Assembly: GCF_910594005.1 (NCBI RefSeq)
Contig: NC_057835.1
Location: 49,686,001 to 49,750,000, forward strand
Length of the DNA stretch: 64,000 bases
From: Cervus elaphus
Lineage: Eukaryota > Chordata > Mammalia > Artiodactyla > Cervidae
Direction of reading: 5' to 3'
The notes beneath the pieces were generated by a model that ran no database searches, had not been told where the DNA came from, and was given only the letters and a program-made list of their open reading frames with translations. Below are positions 11,216 to 22,657 of the stretch, piece by piece. Numbering within the stretch: position 1 is the stretch's first letter; each line of letters opens with the position of its first letter. The translations under genes were made by a program, and so were the position numbers.

Positions 11216-11339
11216 AACCCAATGGTCCAGTGGTTAAGACTCTGCACTCCCAATGCAGGGGGCATGGGTTCCATCCCTGGTCAGGGAACTAGGATCCCAC
11301 ATGTGATGTGGCCAAAATAATAATAATAATAATAATAAA
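11216..11339 (+). mobile_element. CHR-type tRNA-Glu SINE with (TAA)n tail
   Basis: 'ggtccagtggttaagactct', 'caatgcagggggcatgggtt' and 'ccctggtcagggaactagg' form a tRNA-derived head with a B box. A TAA run at about 11317-11339 follows. No Bov-A body. Confidence 0.88.
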
Positions 11340-13121
11340 GGAAGCGTGGTCCTGTCCTTTTTCAAAGGCATGTTATTAAGAGCTTGATTCTATCAGCTCC
11401 TTGTAAGGATGGGTTTAGAAGGAATGAGATGGATCAATAGCCCATATTGATACCTTGATACCTCCAGTTAATTTAGGAGACATTTGAAACATATCTACCA
11501 GGGGGGTGGCAGGCAATACTAGGAGTAGAATAGAAGCCAGAATAATCAATCAGTGACAGACACTGACGATTTAGGTAAGTGGTCTCTCATGCCAGTTCCA
11601 AACAAGAAGACTCAGCACAGATTCCAACACTAAATGGAGCCTTGCTCCAGGCAGCATCCATACGAATCTTCCCTCAGTGTCTCCCAAGGGCAACAGAAGC
11701 AGCCACCCCAACTTATGACAGAGTCTCACCTTAAGGACACTTGTTTGTGCCCCCTAGGTTCAGTTTCTCGCTTTCTACTTCATAGACTCAGTTCTCCTTC
11801 TCTCTCTCATCTAACTCCTTAGGTCTGGGCACTAACTCATTCAATGTCTGTTGAGTCAACGAACATTCTCATCACCAGCCTGGTTACCTGGGTCAGCAAC
11901 ATAATTGGAAAGTCCCAGTGTAAGATGAAAATATGGGGTCTGTAGTTTGAAAACCAGAGGACAAAGTCCCTTTCTACCATATCTTCTCTCCCACTTTGTC
12001 ATGATGTTTATTTGCTATTTAATTTGTTCTTAGCAAAGAAAAATTTGAAATTGAAATTATTTGCATGAATTTTACTGTTTATCTTTTATGGTGCAATGAC
12101 AGTTTTAAAACACAAATAAAGAGCACTTAGCTCAGACATAGAATCACTGAAATTGCACAATTCCTATTTCTGTAGCTCATACAAGCATTTGTATTTTATT
12201 CTTAATAGAACAGTGGAAATTGTGCACAAAATGAACTCAACTATTTTTATTTCCCTCCTTGTTTTAATTCTACCAACTCTCTACCTTAGGCTATAGATGA
12301 TTATGGATGAGTAAGGAAACTGAAAAGAAAAAGAACAATGGGTCATCCTATCTTTCCCCATTCTGTTATCATTTCAGCATAGGTGATTGGCTAATACAGG
12401 GAAGTAAATGAGCAAAAAATGTATAGTCGGATTTCTTAGGTTTTTATTTCTTTGAACCCCATTACCGGTCATAGTGAGAACCCTATGAGCACTCAGTCTA
12501 ATACTCCATAATATACATAGTATGTTAGCAATTGAATCAGCCCCAAAAGACCACCAATGTCTAATCAACTATATTGTTTTCACATAGCCCCTAGAAATAT
12601 CTTCATTATTTTATAAGATTTGTGTATGTGGCTGGAGATAAACAGGAGAAAGACAATGAGGGAAATACATGACAAGAGATTGCTGTGGCCAATTTTTATC
12701 CATCGTATTTCCAGTCCCAAGGGTTCTAAATTGATTAAATATAAACATACCTCCTAACCAATGTGGCTTTTGGAGCTCTACAGAGTTCATTTCCCTTACC
12801 ACCAAGATAATTCAATTCAACAAATATTTATTGAGTTTCACCATATGCTTGCTGTGAGACTGCCAAGACCAGCTAAGGAGGCAGGGCGCTGGCTGTAAAT
12901 CAAACTTTCCTCCCTGGGAACCACACGAATATTTATTAGCAAAGGGGAATAAAAGGCTTCTGAAAAGTAAAGGAGCTGCTGTACAGTAAACCATGTCCCT
13001 GTCTTTGGTGTGTGTGTGGTGACACACCTCCTCATCCTAACATCGGCTTTTTAGTACTCTTTGAAGATAAATTACAGAAAGGAAAGGGGACCTAGGAGCA
13101 TGTTAAGAGAGCTTTGACCTT
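11340..13121. other. Mostly unique DNA
   Basis: No gene supported. About 12805-12850 carries 'caacaaatatttattgagtt', an old mammalian repeat wording. Short chance frames only. Confidence 0.5.
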
Positions 13122-13156
13122 CTGTCTTTGGACTCTTAAAGCTAGAAAGGTTACAT
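13122..13156 (+). repeat. 35-bp unit, first copy of a tandem pair split by L1
   Basis: Starts 'ctgtctttggactcttaaag'. The second copy begins at 13157 and resumes after the L1 at 21568-21602 ('ctgtccttagactcttaaag'). The unit ran twice in tandem before the L1 inserted. Confidence 0.85.
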
Positions 13157-13172
13157 CTGTCCTTGGACTCTT
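13157..13172 (+). repeat. Left target-site duplication of full-length L1
   Basis: 'ctgtccttggactctt', matched by 'ctgtccttagactctt' at 21568-21583 (one mismatch in 16). Confidence 0.9.
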
Positions 13173-13536
13173 TTTTTTTTTTCTTTTTAATTTACTTTTT
13201 ATTGAAGGGTAGTTGCTTTACAGAGTTTTGTCGTTTTCTGTCAAACCTCAACATGAATCAGCCATGGGTATACATATATCCCCTCCCTTTTGAAACTCCC
13301 TCCCATTTCCCTCCCCATCCCACCCCTCTAGGTTGTTACAGAGCCCCTGTTTGAGTTTCCTGAGCCGTACAGCAAATTCCCGTTGGCTATCTATTTTACA
13401 TAGGGTCATGTAAGTTTCCATGTTACTCTTCCCATACATCTCACCCTCTGCTCCCCTCTCCCCATGTCCATAAGTCTATTCTCTATGTCTGTTTCTCCAT
13501 TGCTGCCCTGGATATAAGTTCTTCACTACCATTCTT

Positions 13537-16500
13537 CTAGATTCCATATATATGTGTTAGAATATGATATTTATCTTTCTTTTCCTGACTCACTTCACTT
13601 TGTACAATAGGTTCTAGGTTCATCCACCTCATCAGAACTGACTCAAATGTGTTCCTTTTTATGGCTGAGTAATATCCCATTGTGTATATGTACAACAACT
13701 TCTTTATCCATTCATCTGTCGATGGACATCTAGGTTGCTTCCATGTTCTAGCTATTGTAAGTAGTGCTGCAATGAACAATGGGATACTTGTGTCTTTTTC
13801 TATTTTGGTTTCCTCTGGGTATATGGCTAGGAGTGGGATTGCTGAGTCATATGGTGATTTTATTCCTAGTTTCTTAAGGAATCTCTATACCATCTTCCAT
13901 AGTGGCTGTATCAATTTACACTCCCACCAACAGTGCAAGAGTGTTCCTTTTTCTCCACACTCTTTCCAGTATTTATTCTTTGCAGACTTTTTAATGATGG
14001 CCATTCTGACTGGTATGAGGTGATATCTCATTGTGGTTTTGATTTGCATTTCTCTAATAATGAGCGATGTTGAGCATCTTTTCATGTGTTTGTTAGCCAT
14101 CTGTATGTCTTCTTTGGAGAAATGTCTGTTTAGGTCTTTTTCCCACTTTTTGATTGGGTTGTTTTCCTGGTATTGTGTTGTATGAGCTGCTTGTATATTT
14201 TGGAAATTAATCCTTTGTCAGTTGTTTGATTTGCTATTATTTTCTCCCATTCTGAGGGTTGTCTTTTCACCTTGCTTATAGTTTCCTTTGCTGTGCAGAA
14301 GCTTTTAAGTTTAATCAGGTCCCACTTGTTTACTTTTGTTTTTGATTCTGTTACTCTAGGAGGTGGGTCATAGATGATCTTGCTTTGATTTATGTCATTG
14401 AGTGTTCTGTCTATGTTTTCCTCTAAGATTTTCATAGTTTCTGGTCTTACATTTAGGTCTTTAATCCATTTTGAGTTTATCTTTGTGTATGGTGTTAAGA
14501 AGTGTTCCAATTTCATTCTTTTACATGTAGCTGTCCAGTTTTCCCAGCACCATTTATTGAAGAAGCTGTCTTTGCCCCATTGTATTTTCTTTCCTCCTTT
14601 GTCAAAAATAATGTACCCATAGGTGCATGAGTTTATTTCTGGGCTTTCTATCTTGTTCCATTGATCTATATTTCTGTTTTTGTGCCAGTACCATACTGTC
14701 TTGATGACTGTAGCTCTGTAGTATAATCTGAAGTCAGGAAGCGGATTCCTCCAGCTCCATTCCTCTTTCTCAAGACTACTTTGGCTATTCAGTGTCTTTT
14801 GTGTTTCCACATGAATTGTGAAATGTTTTGTTCTAGTTCTGTGAAAAATGCCATTGGTAATTTGATAGGGGTAGCACTGAATCTGTAGATTGCATTTGGT
14901 AGTACAGTCATTTTCACAATATTGATTCTTCCTACCCAGGAACATGGACTATCTCTCCATCTGTTTATGTTGTCTTTGATCTCTTTCATTAGTGTCTTAT
15001 AATTTTCCATGTACAGTTCTTTTGTCTCCTTAGGTAAATTTATTCCTAGATATTTAATTCTTTTTGTTGCAATGGTGAGTGGGATTGATTCCTTAATTTC
15101 TCATTCTGATTTTTCATTGTTAATGTATAGAAATGCAAGTGATTTCTGTGTATTGATTCTGTATCCTGCAACTTTGCTAAATTCACTGATTAGCTCTAGT
15201 AACTTTCTGATACTATCTTTTGGGTTTTCTATGTACAGTATCATGTCATGTGCAAACAGTGAGTGCTTTACTTCTTCTTTTCCAGTCAGGATTCCTCTTA
15301 TTTCTTTTTCTTCTCTAATTGCTGTAACTTGGACTTCCAAAGCTATGTTGAATAACAGTGGTGAAAGTGGACACCTTTGTCTTGGTCCTGATCTTCGGAG
15401 GAATGCTTTCAGTTTGTCACCATTGAGAATAATGTTTGCTGTAGGCTTATCATATATGGCCTTTACTATGTTGAGGTAGGTTCCTTCTATGCCCATTTTT
15501 TGAAGAGTCTTAATCATAAATGGCTGCTGAATTTTGTCAAAGGCTTTTTCTGCATCTATTGAGATTATCATATGATTTTTATCTTTCAATTTGTTAATAT
15601 GTTGTATCACATTGATGAATTTGTGTCTATTGAAGAATCCTTGCATTCCAGAAATAAACCCAGCTTGATCATGATGTATGAGCTTTTTGATGTGTTGCTG
15701 AATTCTGTTTGCTAAAATTTTGTTGAGGATTTTGCATCTATGTTCATCAGTGATATAGGCCTGTACTTTTCTTTTTTTGTGTTGTCTTTGTTGGTGTTGG
15801 TATCAGGGTGACGGTGGCCTCATAGAATGAGTTTGGAAGTGTTCCTTCCTCTGCAATTCTTGGAAAGAGTTTTAGAAGGATAGGCATTAGCTCTTCTCTA
15901 AATGTTTGATAGAATTCTCCTGTGAAGCCATCTGGTCCTGGGCTTTTGCTTTTTCAGAGATTTTTGATCACAGCTTCAATTTCAGTGCTTATAATTAGGC
16001 TGTACATAATTTCTATTTCTTCCTGGTTCTGTCTTAGAAGATTGAACTTTTCCAGGAATCTGTCCATTTCTTCCAGGCTATCCATTTTATTGCTATATAG
16101 TTGTTCATAATAATCTTTTATAATCAGTTGTATTTCTGCATTGTCTGTTGTAACCTCTCCTTTTTCATATCTAATTTTGTTGATTTGATTCTTCTCTCTC
16201 TTTTCTTGATGAATCTGGCTAAAGATTTGTCAATTTTGCTTATCTTCTCATAGAACCAGCTTTTAGTTTTAGTAATTCTTACTATTGTTTCTTTCTTTTT
16301 TCATTTACTTCTGCTCAGATCTTTATGATTTCTTTCCTTCTACTAATTTTGGGTTTTTCTTCTTCTTTTTCCAGTTGTTTTATGTGTAAAGTTAAGTTGT
16401 CTATTTGATGTTTTTCTTGTTTGTTGAGCTGGGATTGTATTGCTATAAACGTCCCTCTAAGACCTGCTTTTGCTGCATCCCATAGGTTTTGAGTTGTCTT

Positions 16501-17300
16501 GTTTTCATTGTCATTTGTTTCTAGAAATTTTTTTATTTCCCTTTTGATTCCTTCAGTAACCTGTTTGTTATTTAGAAACATGTTGTTTAATCTCCATGTG
16601 TTTGTGTTTCTTACAGTTTTTTTCTTGTAATTGATATCTAGTCTCATAGCATTGTGGTTGGAGAAGATGCTTGATACAATTGCAGTTTTATTAAATTTAC
16701 TGAGGATAGATTTGTCACCCAAGATGTGGTCTATCCTGGAGAATGTTCCATGTGCACTTGAGAAAGTGTATTCTTCTGCATTTGGATGGAATGTCCTGAA
16801 GATATCAATGAGATCCATCTCATCTAATGTATCATTTAAGACTTGTGTTTCCTTATTAATTTTCTGTTTTGATGATCTGTCCATTGATGTGAGTGGGATG
16901 TTAAAGTCTCTTCTATTATTGTGTTACTGTCAATTTCTCCTTTTATGTCTGTCAGTGTTTGTCTTATGTATTGAGGTGCTCCTATGTTGGGTGCATAGAT
17001 ATTTACAATTGTTATGTCTTCCTCTTGGATTGATCCTTTGCTCATTATGTAGTGTCCTTCCTTATCTCTTGTAATATTCTTTATTTTAAGGTCTATTTTG
17101 TCTGATATGAGGATTGCTACTCTGAAGTGGGTTTCTTGTAGACAGCGTGAATATGGTTCTTGTTTTTGTATCCATTCAGCCAGTCTGTGTCTTTGGTTGG
17201 AGCATTTAATCTAGTTACATTTAAAGTAATTATTGATATATATGTTCCTTTTGCCATTTTCTTCATTGTTTAGAGTTGATTCTGTAGATCTTTTTTGTTC
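13537..17300 (-). pseudogene. L1 ORF2 (endonuclease-RT) remnant
   Basis: Broken into several frames. From N to C: a start-like region near 17250 ('ISIITLNV'); the endonuclease piece at 16836-17045 ('TIVNIYAPNIGAPQYIRQ'); the endonuclease end and linker at 16315-16884 ('DLIDIFRTFHPNAEEYTF', 'FSNHNAMRLDINY'); the RT palm at 15101-15646 ('MIISIDAEKAFDKIQQPF', 'CPLSPLLFNIALEV', 'SLFAHDMILYIEN'); and the C-terminal part at 14130-14945 and 13537-13779. Two key residues are lost. The RT box family-wide reads FADD and here reads FAHD (codon 15248-15250). The endonuclease SDH motif reads SNH (codon 16657-16659). The endonuclease also seems to lack about 100 bp near 17120, after the QETH motif, judged from memory of the family. 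Confidence 0.9.
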
Positions 17301-17359
17301 TCTTATATTTCTTGACTATATAAGTCCTTTTAACATTTGTTGTAAAGCTGGTTTGGTGG

Positions 17360-18403
17360 TACTGAATTCTCTTAACTTTTGCTTGTCTGAAAAGCTTCTT
17401 ATTTCTCCATCAATTTTGAATGAGATCCTTGCCAGGTACATTAATCTTGATTGTAGATTTTTCCCTTTCAGTACTGTAAATATATCCTGCCATTCCCTTC
17501 TGGCCTGCAGAGTTTCTGCTGAAAGATCAGCTGTTAAGTGTATGGGGTTTCCCTTGTATGCTACTTGTTGCTTCTCCCTTGCTGCTATTAATATTCTTTC
17601 TTTGTGTTTAGTCTTTGTTAGTTTGATTAGTATGTGTCTTGGCGTGTTTCTCCTTGGGTTTATCCTGTATGGGACTCTGTGCCTCTTGGACTTGATGGAC
17701 TATTTCCTTTTCCATGTTGGGGAAATTTTCAACTATCATCTCTTCAAAAATTTTCTCATACCCTTTTGTTTTCTCTTCTTCTTCTGGGGCCCCCTATAAT
17801 TCGGATGTTGGTGAGTTTGATATTGTTCCAGAGGTCTCTGAGACTATCCTCAGTTATTTTCATTCTTTTTACTTTATTCTGCTCTTCAGAAGTTATTTCC
17901 ACCATTTTATCTTCCAGCTTATTGATTTGTTCTTCTGCTTCAGATATTCTGCTATTGATTCCTTCTAGAGTATTTTTTAATTTCAGTAATTGTGTTGTTT
18001 GTCTCTGTATATTTATTCTTTAATTCTTCTAGGTCTTTGTTAATTGATTCTTGCATTTACTCCATTTTGTTTTCAAGGTTTTGATCATCTTTACTATCAT
18101 TATTCTGAATTCTTTCTCAGGGAGTTTGCCTGTTTCCTCTTCATTTGTTTGGACTTCTGTGTGTCTAGTTTGCTTCTTCATTTGTGTAGTATTTCCCTGG
18201 CTTTTCTTTTTTTTTTTTTAACTTATTATGTTTAAGGTCTCCTTTTCCCAGGCTTCAGGGTTGAATTCTTTCTTTCTTTTGGTTTCTGCCCTCCTAAGGT
18301 TGGTCCAATGGTTTGTGTAAGCTTCGTATAGGGTGAGATTTGTGCTGAGTTTTTGTTTGTTGTTTGACTTCCTCTGATGGGCAAGGCTGAGTGAGGTGGT
18401 CAT
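17360..18403 (-). pseudogene. L1 ORF1 (RNA-binding chaperone) remnant
   Basis: The N-terminal start is at 18403 with 'KSNNKQKLSTNLTLYEAY' and 'RRAETKRKKEFNPEAWEK', broken by a stop after about 61 codons. Further on, about 17800-17860 reads in reverse complement 'SLRDLWNNIKLTNIRI', the junction of coiled coil and RRM in L1 ORF1p. Frames are interrupted. The C-terminal limit is approximate. Confidence 0.78.
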
Positions 18404-18761
18404 CCTGTCTGTTGATGATTGGGTTTGTATTTTTGTTTTGTTTGTTGTTTAGATGAGGCATCCTGCACAGGATGCTGCTGGTGGCTGGGTGATGCTGGAT
18501 CTTGTATTCAAGTGGTTTCCTTTGTATGTGTTCTCACTAGTTGATACTCCCTAGGGTTAGTTCTCTGGTAGTCTGGGTCTTGGAGTCAGTGCTCTCACTG
18601 CAAAGGCTCAGGGCTTGATCTCTGGTCAGGAATGAAGACTCCACAAGTGGTTTATTAGGGCATTAAGTGAGATTAAAACAAATATCCAAAAACGAGAAAC
18701 CAAAGATGAACCCCAGACAAATGGCAGTTACAAAATCAGGAAAATAATAATTAAAATAATG

Positions 18762-19733
18762 GAATATACACATATACACCCATGAGCTAAGTCAAAACAG
18801 TCCAACAAAAATACAGTAGATTGACACAGTGAACAAAGGAAATAAAAAATTATATTTACCAGTTAAAAACAAAAATAACTAAAGCACAAACTGGAAAACA
18901 AAACTAGAGCAAGATGCTAAGTGGGGACTAAAACAATGAAAACAAAACTAACAAATATGTTGAGAGGAAAGGAAAGAAAGAAAAGAAAGAAAGAATAGAT
19001 ATGCAAAGTTAAATAGAGGTAGATGAAGAAGATTTATATACATTAAAGATTAACTGCAAGGGGAAAAGAACAGTAGGAAAGGCAAAAAAGGAATAAATGT
19101 AGAAAAATATAGTAGGTTTAAAAAAAATAAAATTATTTAAAAAAAGGAAAAAAAAAAAAAAAAAAAACAGAAGAAGAATGGAAAAAAGAAAACTCCACAG
19201 AACTGCAAAAGCCCAATGTAGAGGCAGAGGTTTATAACAACAATAAAAAGTGTGAATGAATATACACATATACATATACATCCATAAGCAAAATCAAAAC
19301 AGTCCAACAAAAATAAAGTACAATAGATTGACTGGGCAAACAAAGGAAACCAAAAATTATATCTACCAAAACAAAACCAACTAAAGCACAAACTGGAAAA
19401 CAAAACCAAAGCAAGGTGCCAATTGGGGAATAAAGCAATGAAATAACAAAACTAACAAATATGTTGAGAGGAAAGGAAAGAAAAAGAATGGATATGCAAA
19501 GTTAAACAGGGGTAGGTAAAGAAGATTTATATACATTAAAGACTAACTGCAAGGGGGAAAGAACAGTCATAAAAGCAAACAAAGGCATAAATGTAGAAAA
19601 AATAATAATATGTTTAAAATATTAAAAATTAAAATTAAAAAATGAGAGAAGAAAAAAGTAAAAGGAAAGCTCCACAGAACTACAAGAGCCCAATGTAGAG
19701 GCAGAGGTTTATAACAACAGTAGAAAATATAAG
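18762..19733 (+). repeat. ~0.48-0.50-kb tandem duplication inside L1 5' region
   Basis: Copy 1 at 18762-19257 and copy 2 at 19258-19733. Shared blocks in the same order: 'gaatatacacatatac', 'caaaacagtccaacaaaaat', 'acaaatatgttgagaggaaa', 'gatttatatacattaaaga', 'gcccaatgtagaggcagagg'. The offset falls from 496 to 477 through small indels. The copies are visibly diverged. Confidence 0.92.
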
Positions 19734-20384
19734 CTTAATTAGATTTCATAGTGCCAATAAAATCGACAACTACAACAGAGTGGGGTGGGGAAGGGGGGGA
19801 AAAGTCCAAACGAATCTACAGAACAATTCAAAACATAAGAATAATAAATGTTTTTCTTGAGTCACAGCTGTCAGAGTCCTTTCCGTCACCGGGAGTCACA
19901 GTCCACCTCACCTCCCTAGGATGCCCTCCAACACTGTGCTGATCTCTGGACCTGCTGTGGGGGGCAGCTCCGATTCTAATCTGGTCCTACTCCTGTGTGT
20001 TCTTGCCTCCAACGTCCACAACTATAAGAACTAGTGTGTTTTCTTTCGTGGGAGCTCTCAGTGACATGTTATGTATTCCATAGACACAGAGTCGGCCTAG
20101 CTGATCTTGTGGATTTAATCTGCAGCTTGTACAGCTGGTGGGGAAGTTTTGGGTCTTCTTCCTTGGCCACACTGCCCCTGGGTTTCAGCTGTGGTTTTAC
20201 TTCCACCTCTGCGTGTGACTCATCCACTGGGGTTTGCTCCTGAGGCTGCCCTGGAGGACTTGGGTCTGCCCCTGTGAGGGCCAGTGTGGAGGTGGTGCAG
20301 CTGCTTGGGTCGCAGGGGTTCTGGCAGCACCAGGTACTCAGGGGGGTTGGCGGCTAGGGCAGCAGGAAATACAGTGCTCTAGAA

Positions 20385-20500
20385 GGGTAAGGCAACCAGT
20401 ATTGGCCAATACGCTCCAGTATTCTTGTCTGGAGAACCCCCCTGACAGAGAAGCCTGGCAGGCCACAGTCTACAGGGTTGCAAAGAGTCAGACACTACCA
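20385..20500 (+). repeat. Bov-A/BovB-like segment embedded in L1 5' region
   Basis: 'cgctccagtattcttgtctg', 'agaagcctggcaggccacag' and 'gggttgcaaagagtcagaca' match the Bov-A body in order. No tRNA head, poly(A) or target duplication is evident, so it looks captured and not freshly inserted. Confidence 0.85.
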
Positions 20501-20742
20501 AAGTGACCCTGTGTGCATAGACACAAGACTTTTTTGCCTGTGGCAGCTCTGCCCCAGTGAGAGCTGAGCGTGAAGGTGGCACAGATGCTTGACTTGCAGG
20601 GACCCTGGTGGCGCCAAGTGTGCAGGGACATGGACTGCCTCCACCACAGGAGTTCTGGCCCTATCAGAGTCTTTTTTTGAGCCTCTTGTAGCTGGCCATC
20701 AGAAGGCCTCTTTGGCCAGTCTTTCTCCATAGCTCCACCCGT

Positions 20743-20941
20743 TCAGGCACTTAGAGGGCTCCCTTGCCTGGGGTCCTTCTCTGTTGTTCGCCCCATCAGG
20801 CACATAGAGGGGCCCCCCGACTGGGGTCCTACTCTGTAGTTAGCGCATCAGTCACTTAAAGGAGCACCCTGGGTGAGGTCCTACTCTGTAGTTAGCGCGT
20901 CAGGTGTTTGATGGGCCAGCCTCTCTATTGTTCAGCTGCGG
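20743..20941 (+). repeat. 52-bp minisatellite (about 3.8 units) in L1 5' region
   Basis: Units start with 'tcagg/tcagtcac' at 20743, 20796, 20848 and 20900. Units 2 and 3 share 'tactctgtagttagcgc'. Lengths are 53, 52 and 52 plus a diverged partial unit. Confidence 0.9.
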
Positions 20942-21567
20942 ATGCTGGCATGTGGGGAGAGAGAGCTATGGTGATGGCTCCACCCCCTATGCATGACTCA
21001 GCAGTATCGCCTTGCTTCCATAACAGCCTGGCTTTCTTCCACCAGCATTTCCCACCACAAGCTCCTCCCTCACATCCTCTCGATCTGTCTCTTCACAGTC
21101 AACAGCAGCCCTCCCCCTGGGATTGCTCCACAATCCCTAAACTCCAGCTCCCAGCCGCTGCACCTTCCAGGGGACCTGCATCCCTGTCTGGGGTATGTAT
21201 GGCTGCAGCAAGGACTGTCTGATTCTCATTCCATTTAGATGCCACAGATCAGCTGTTTCACTCTAAGCCTTCAGTGTTTCTCCCTGACTCAGACAATTGC
21301 CCCGATATGGGAATCAGACCCCTGCTTCAGTTCCCCCACCAGCTGAGGGCAGGTCCAGTCCTACTAACACTCCTGTTTTTTCCCCCTAGTTCCTTCGTCC
21401 TACTGAGTTTTGCGTGGTTCTGAATATTCTTTTCCACTGGTCAGGTCCTCCTATCTGCCCTCAGCTGGTGTTCTGCATGCACTTCTGTGTCTGAAGGTGT
21501 GTTCCTGATGTATCTGAGGGAGATGTACTCCACATCCACCTATTCCTCCACCATCTTGTTCTCCTGC

Positions 21568-21583
21568 CTGTCCTTAGACTCTT
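21568..21583 (+). repeat. Right target-site duplication of full-length L1
   Basis: 'ctgtccttagactctt', the partner of 13157-13172. It continues into the second 35-bp unit to 21602. Confidence 0.9.
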
Positions 21584-21602
21584 AAAGCTAGGAAGATTGC
21601 AT

Positions 21603-21926
21603 CAGGAATAGCTGGCTAGAAATTCTAGAAGGACTGCTATGATTTTATCTGGAGGGCAGGTGGCCAAACTTCTGCTGAAATAAAGGGTTCTCCTAACCTA
21701 CTGGCAATAAAAATCAAAAAAAGACATTTTCAGATTAACTGTGAAGATAATCTGATTGTTTATCTTCTAGAAGTGAAGACAGAATTTGAGAAGAAATGGT
21801 TCTTCCATTTGTTCATTCTAGAAATATTTTCTGAAGTCCTATCCTTATGTCAAGCATTACAACTTCAAACAAGACATTGTGTTTTCCAAGATGGTACTCT
21901 CAGACTAGAGGGAGAAATGTTTACGT
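21603..21926. other. Unique DNA between two L1 elements
   Basis: No gene or recognisable repeat. Confidence 0.5.
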
Positions 21927-21940
21927 AAAAAGCAATTGCA
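21927..21940 (+). repeat. Left target-site duplication of inverted L1
   Basis: 'aaaaagcaattgca', repeated at 23323-23336 immediately after the poly(A) of the plus-strand half. The exact start is ambiguous because of the A run. Confidence 0.92.
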
Positions 21941-22657
21941 GTTCTATTTCCAGTTTTTTAAGAAATCTCCACACTGTTTTCCATAGCGGCTGTACTAGTT
22001 TGCATTCCCACCAACAGTGTAAGAGGGTTCCCTTTTCTCCACACCCTCTCCAGCATTTATTGCTTGTAGACTTTTGGATAGCAGCCATCCTGACTGGCGA
22101 GTAATGGTACCTCATTGTGGTTTTGATTTGCATTTCTCTAATAATGAGTGATGTTGAGCATCTTTTCATGTGTTTGTTAGCCATCTGTATGTCTTCTTTG
22201 GAGAAATGTCTGTTTAGTTCTTTGGCCCATTTTTTGATTGGGTCATTTATTTTTCTGGAATTGAGCTGCAGGAGTTGCTTGTATATTTTTGAGATTAATC
22301 CTTTGTCTGTTTCTTCATTTGCTATTATTTTCTCCCAATCTGAGGGCTGTCTTTTCACCTTGCTTATAGTTTCCTTTGTTGTGCAAAAGCTTTTAAGTTT
22401 CATTAGGTCCCATTTGTTTAGTTTTGCTTTTATTTCCAATATTCTGGGAGGTGGGTCATAGAGGATCTTGCTGTGATTTATGTCGGAGAGTGTTTTGCCT
22501 ATGTTCTCCTCTAGGAGTTTTATAGTTTCTGGTCTTACATTTAGATCTTTAATCCATTTTGAGTTTATTTTTGTGTATGGTGTTAGAAAGTGTTCTAGTT
22601 TCATTCTTTTACAAGTGGTTGACCAGTTTTCCCAGCACCACTTGTTAAACAGGTTGT
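21941..22657 (-). mobile_element. L1-BT, inverted 5' half of a twin-primed insertion
   Basis: Minus-strand ORF2 C-terminal sequence. It runs from the equivalent of 'ctgtttaacaagtggtgctg' (at 22657) to '...actggaaatagaac' (at 21941). It is the same L1 segment family as 33360-34080 on the plus strand. It abuts 22658, where the orientation flips. Confidence 0.93.

Larger units (their letters stand above)
13173..21567 (-). mobile_element. Near-full-length L1-BT LINE, antisense
   Basis: About 8.4 kb, close to the length known for full bovid L1. Order on the minus strand: 5' region 21567-18404, ORF1 from 18403, ORF2 from about 17300 to 13537, 3' UTR to 13183, then the poly(A) (T run 13171-13182 on plus). 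The 16-bp flanking duplications show a single target-primed insertion. Both ORFs are disrupted by stops, frameshifts and at least one internal deletion, so it is a dead copy. Confidence 0.93.
18404..21567 (-). promoter_or_regulatory. L1-BT 5' region / 5' UTR with internal repeats
   Basis: About 3.2 kb lies upstream of ORF1 on the L1 strand, long for an L1 5' UTR. The ORF1-proximal part (about 18650-19740 on plus) is A-rich and contains a ~0.49-kb tandem duplication. The distal part (about 19880-21560) is GC-richer and contains a SINE-like segment and a 52-bp array. L1 promoters lie in this region in known families. Promoter activity of this copy is inference. Confidence 0.7.

Noticed and set aside
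14130..14945. 271-codon frame as a functional gene
   Set aside because: It is the C-terminal part of the dead antisense L1 ORF2, not a host gene.
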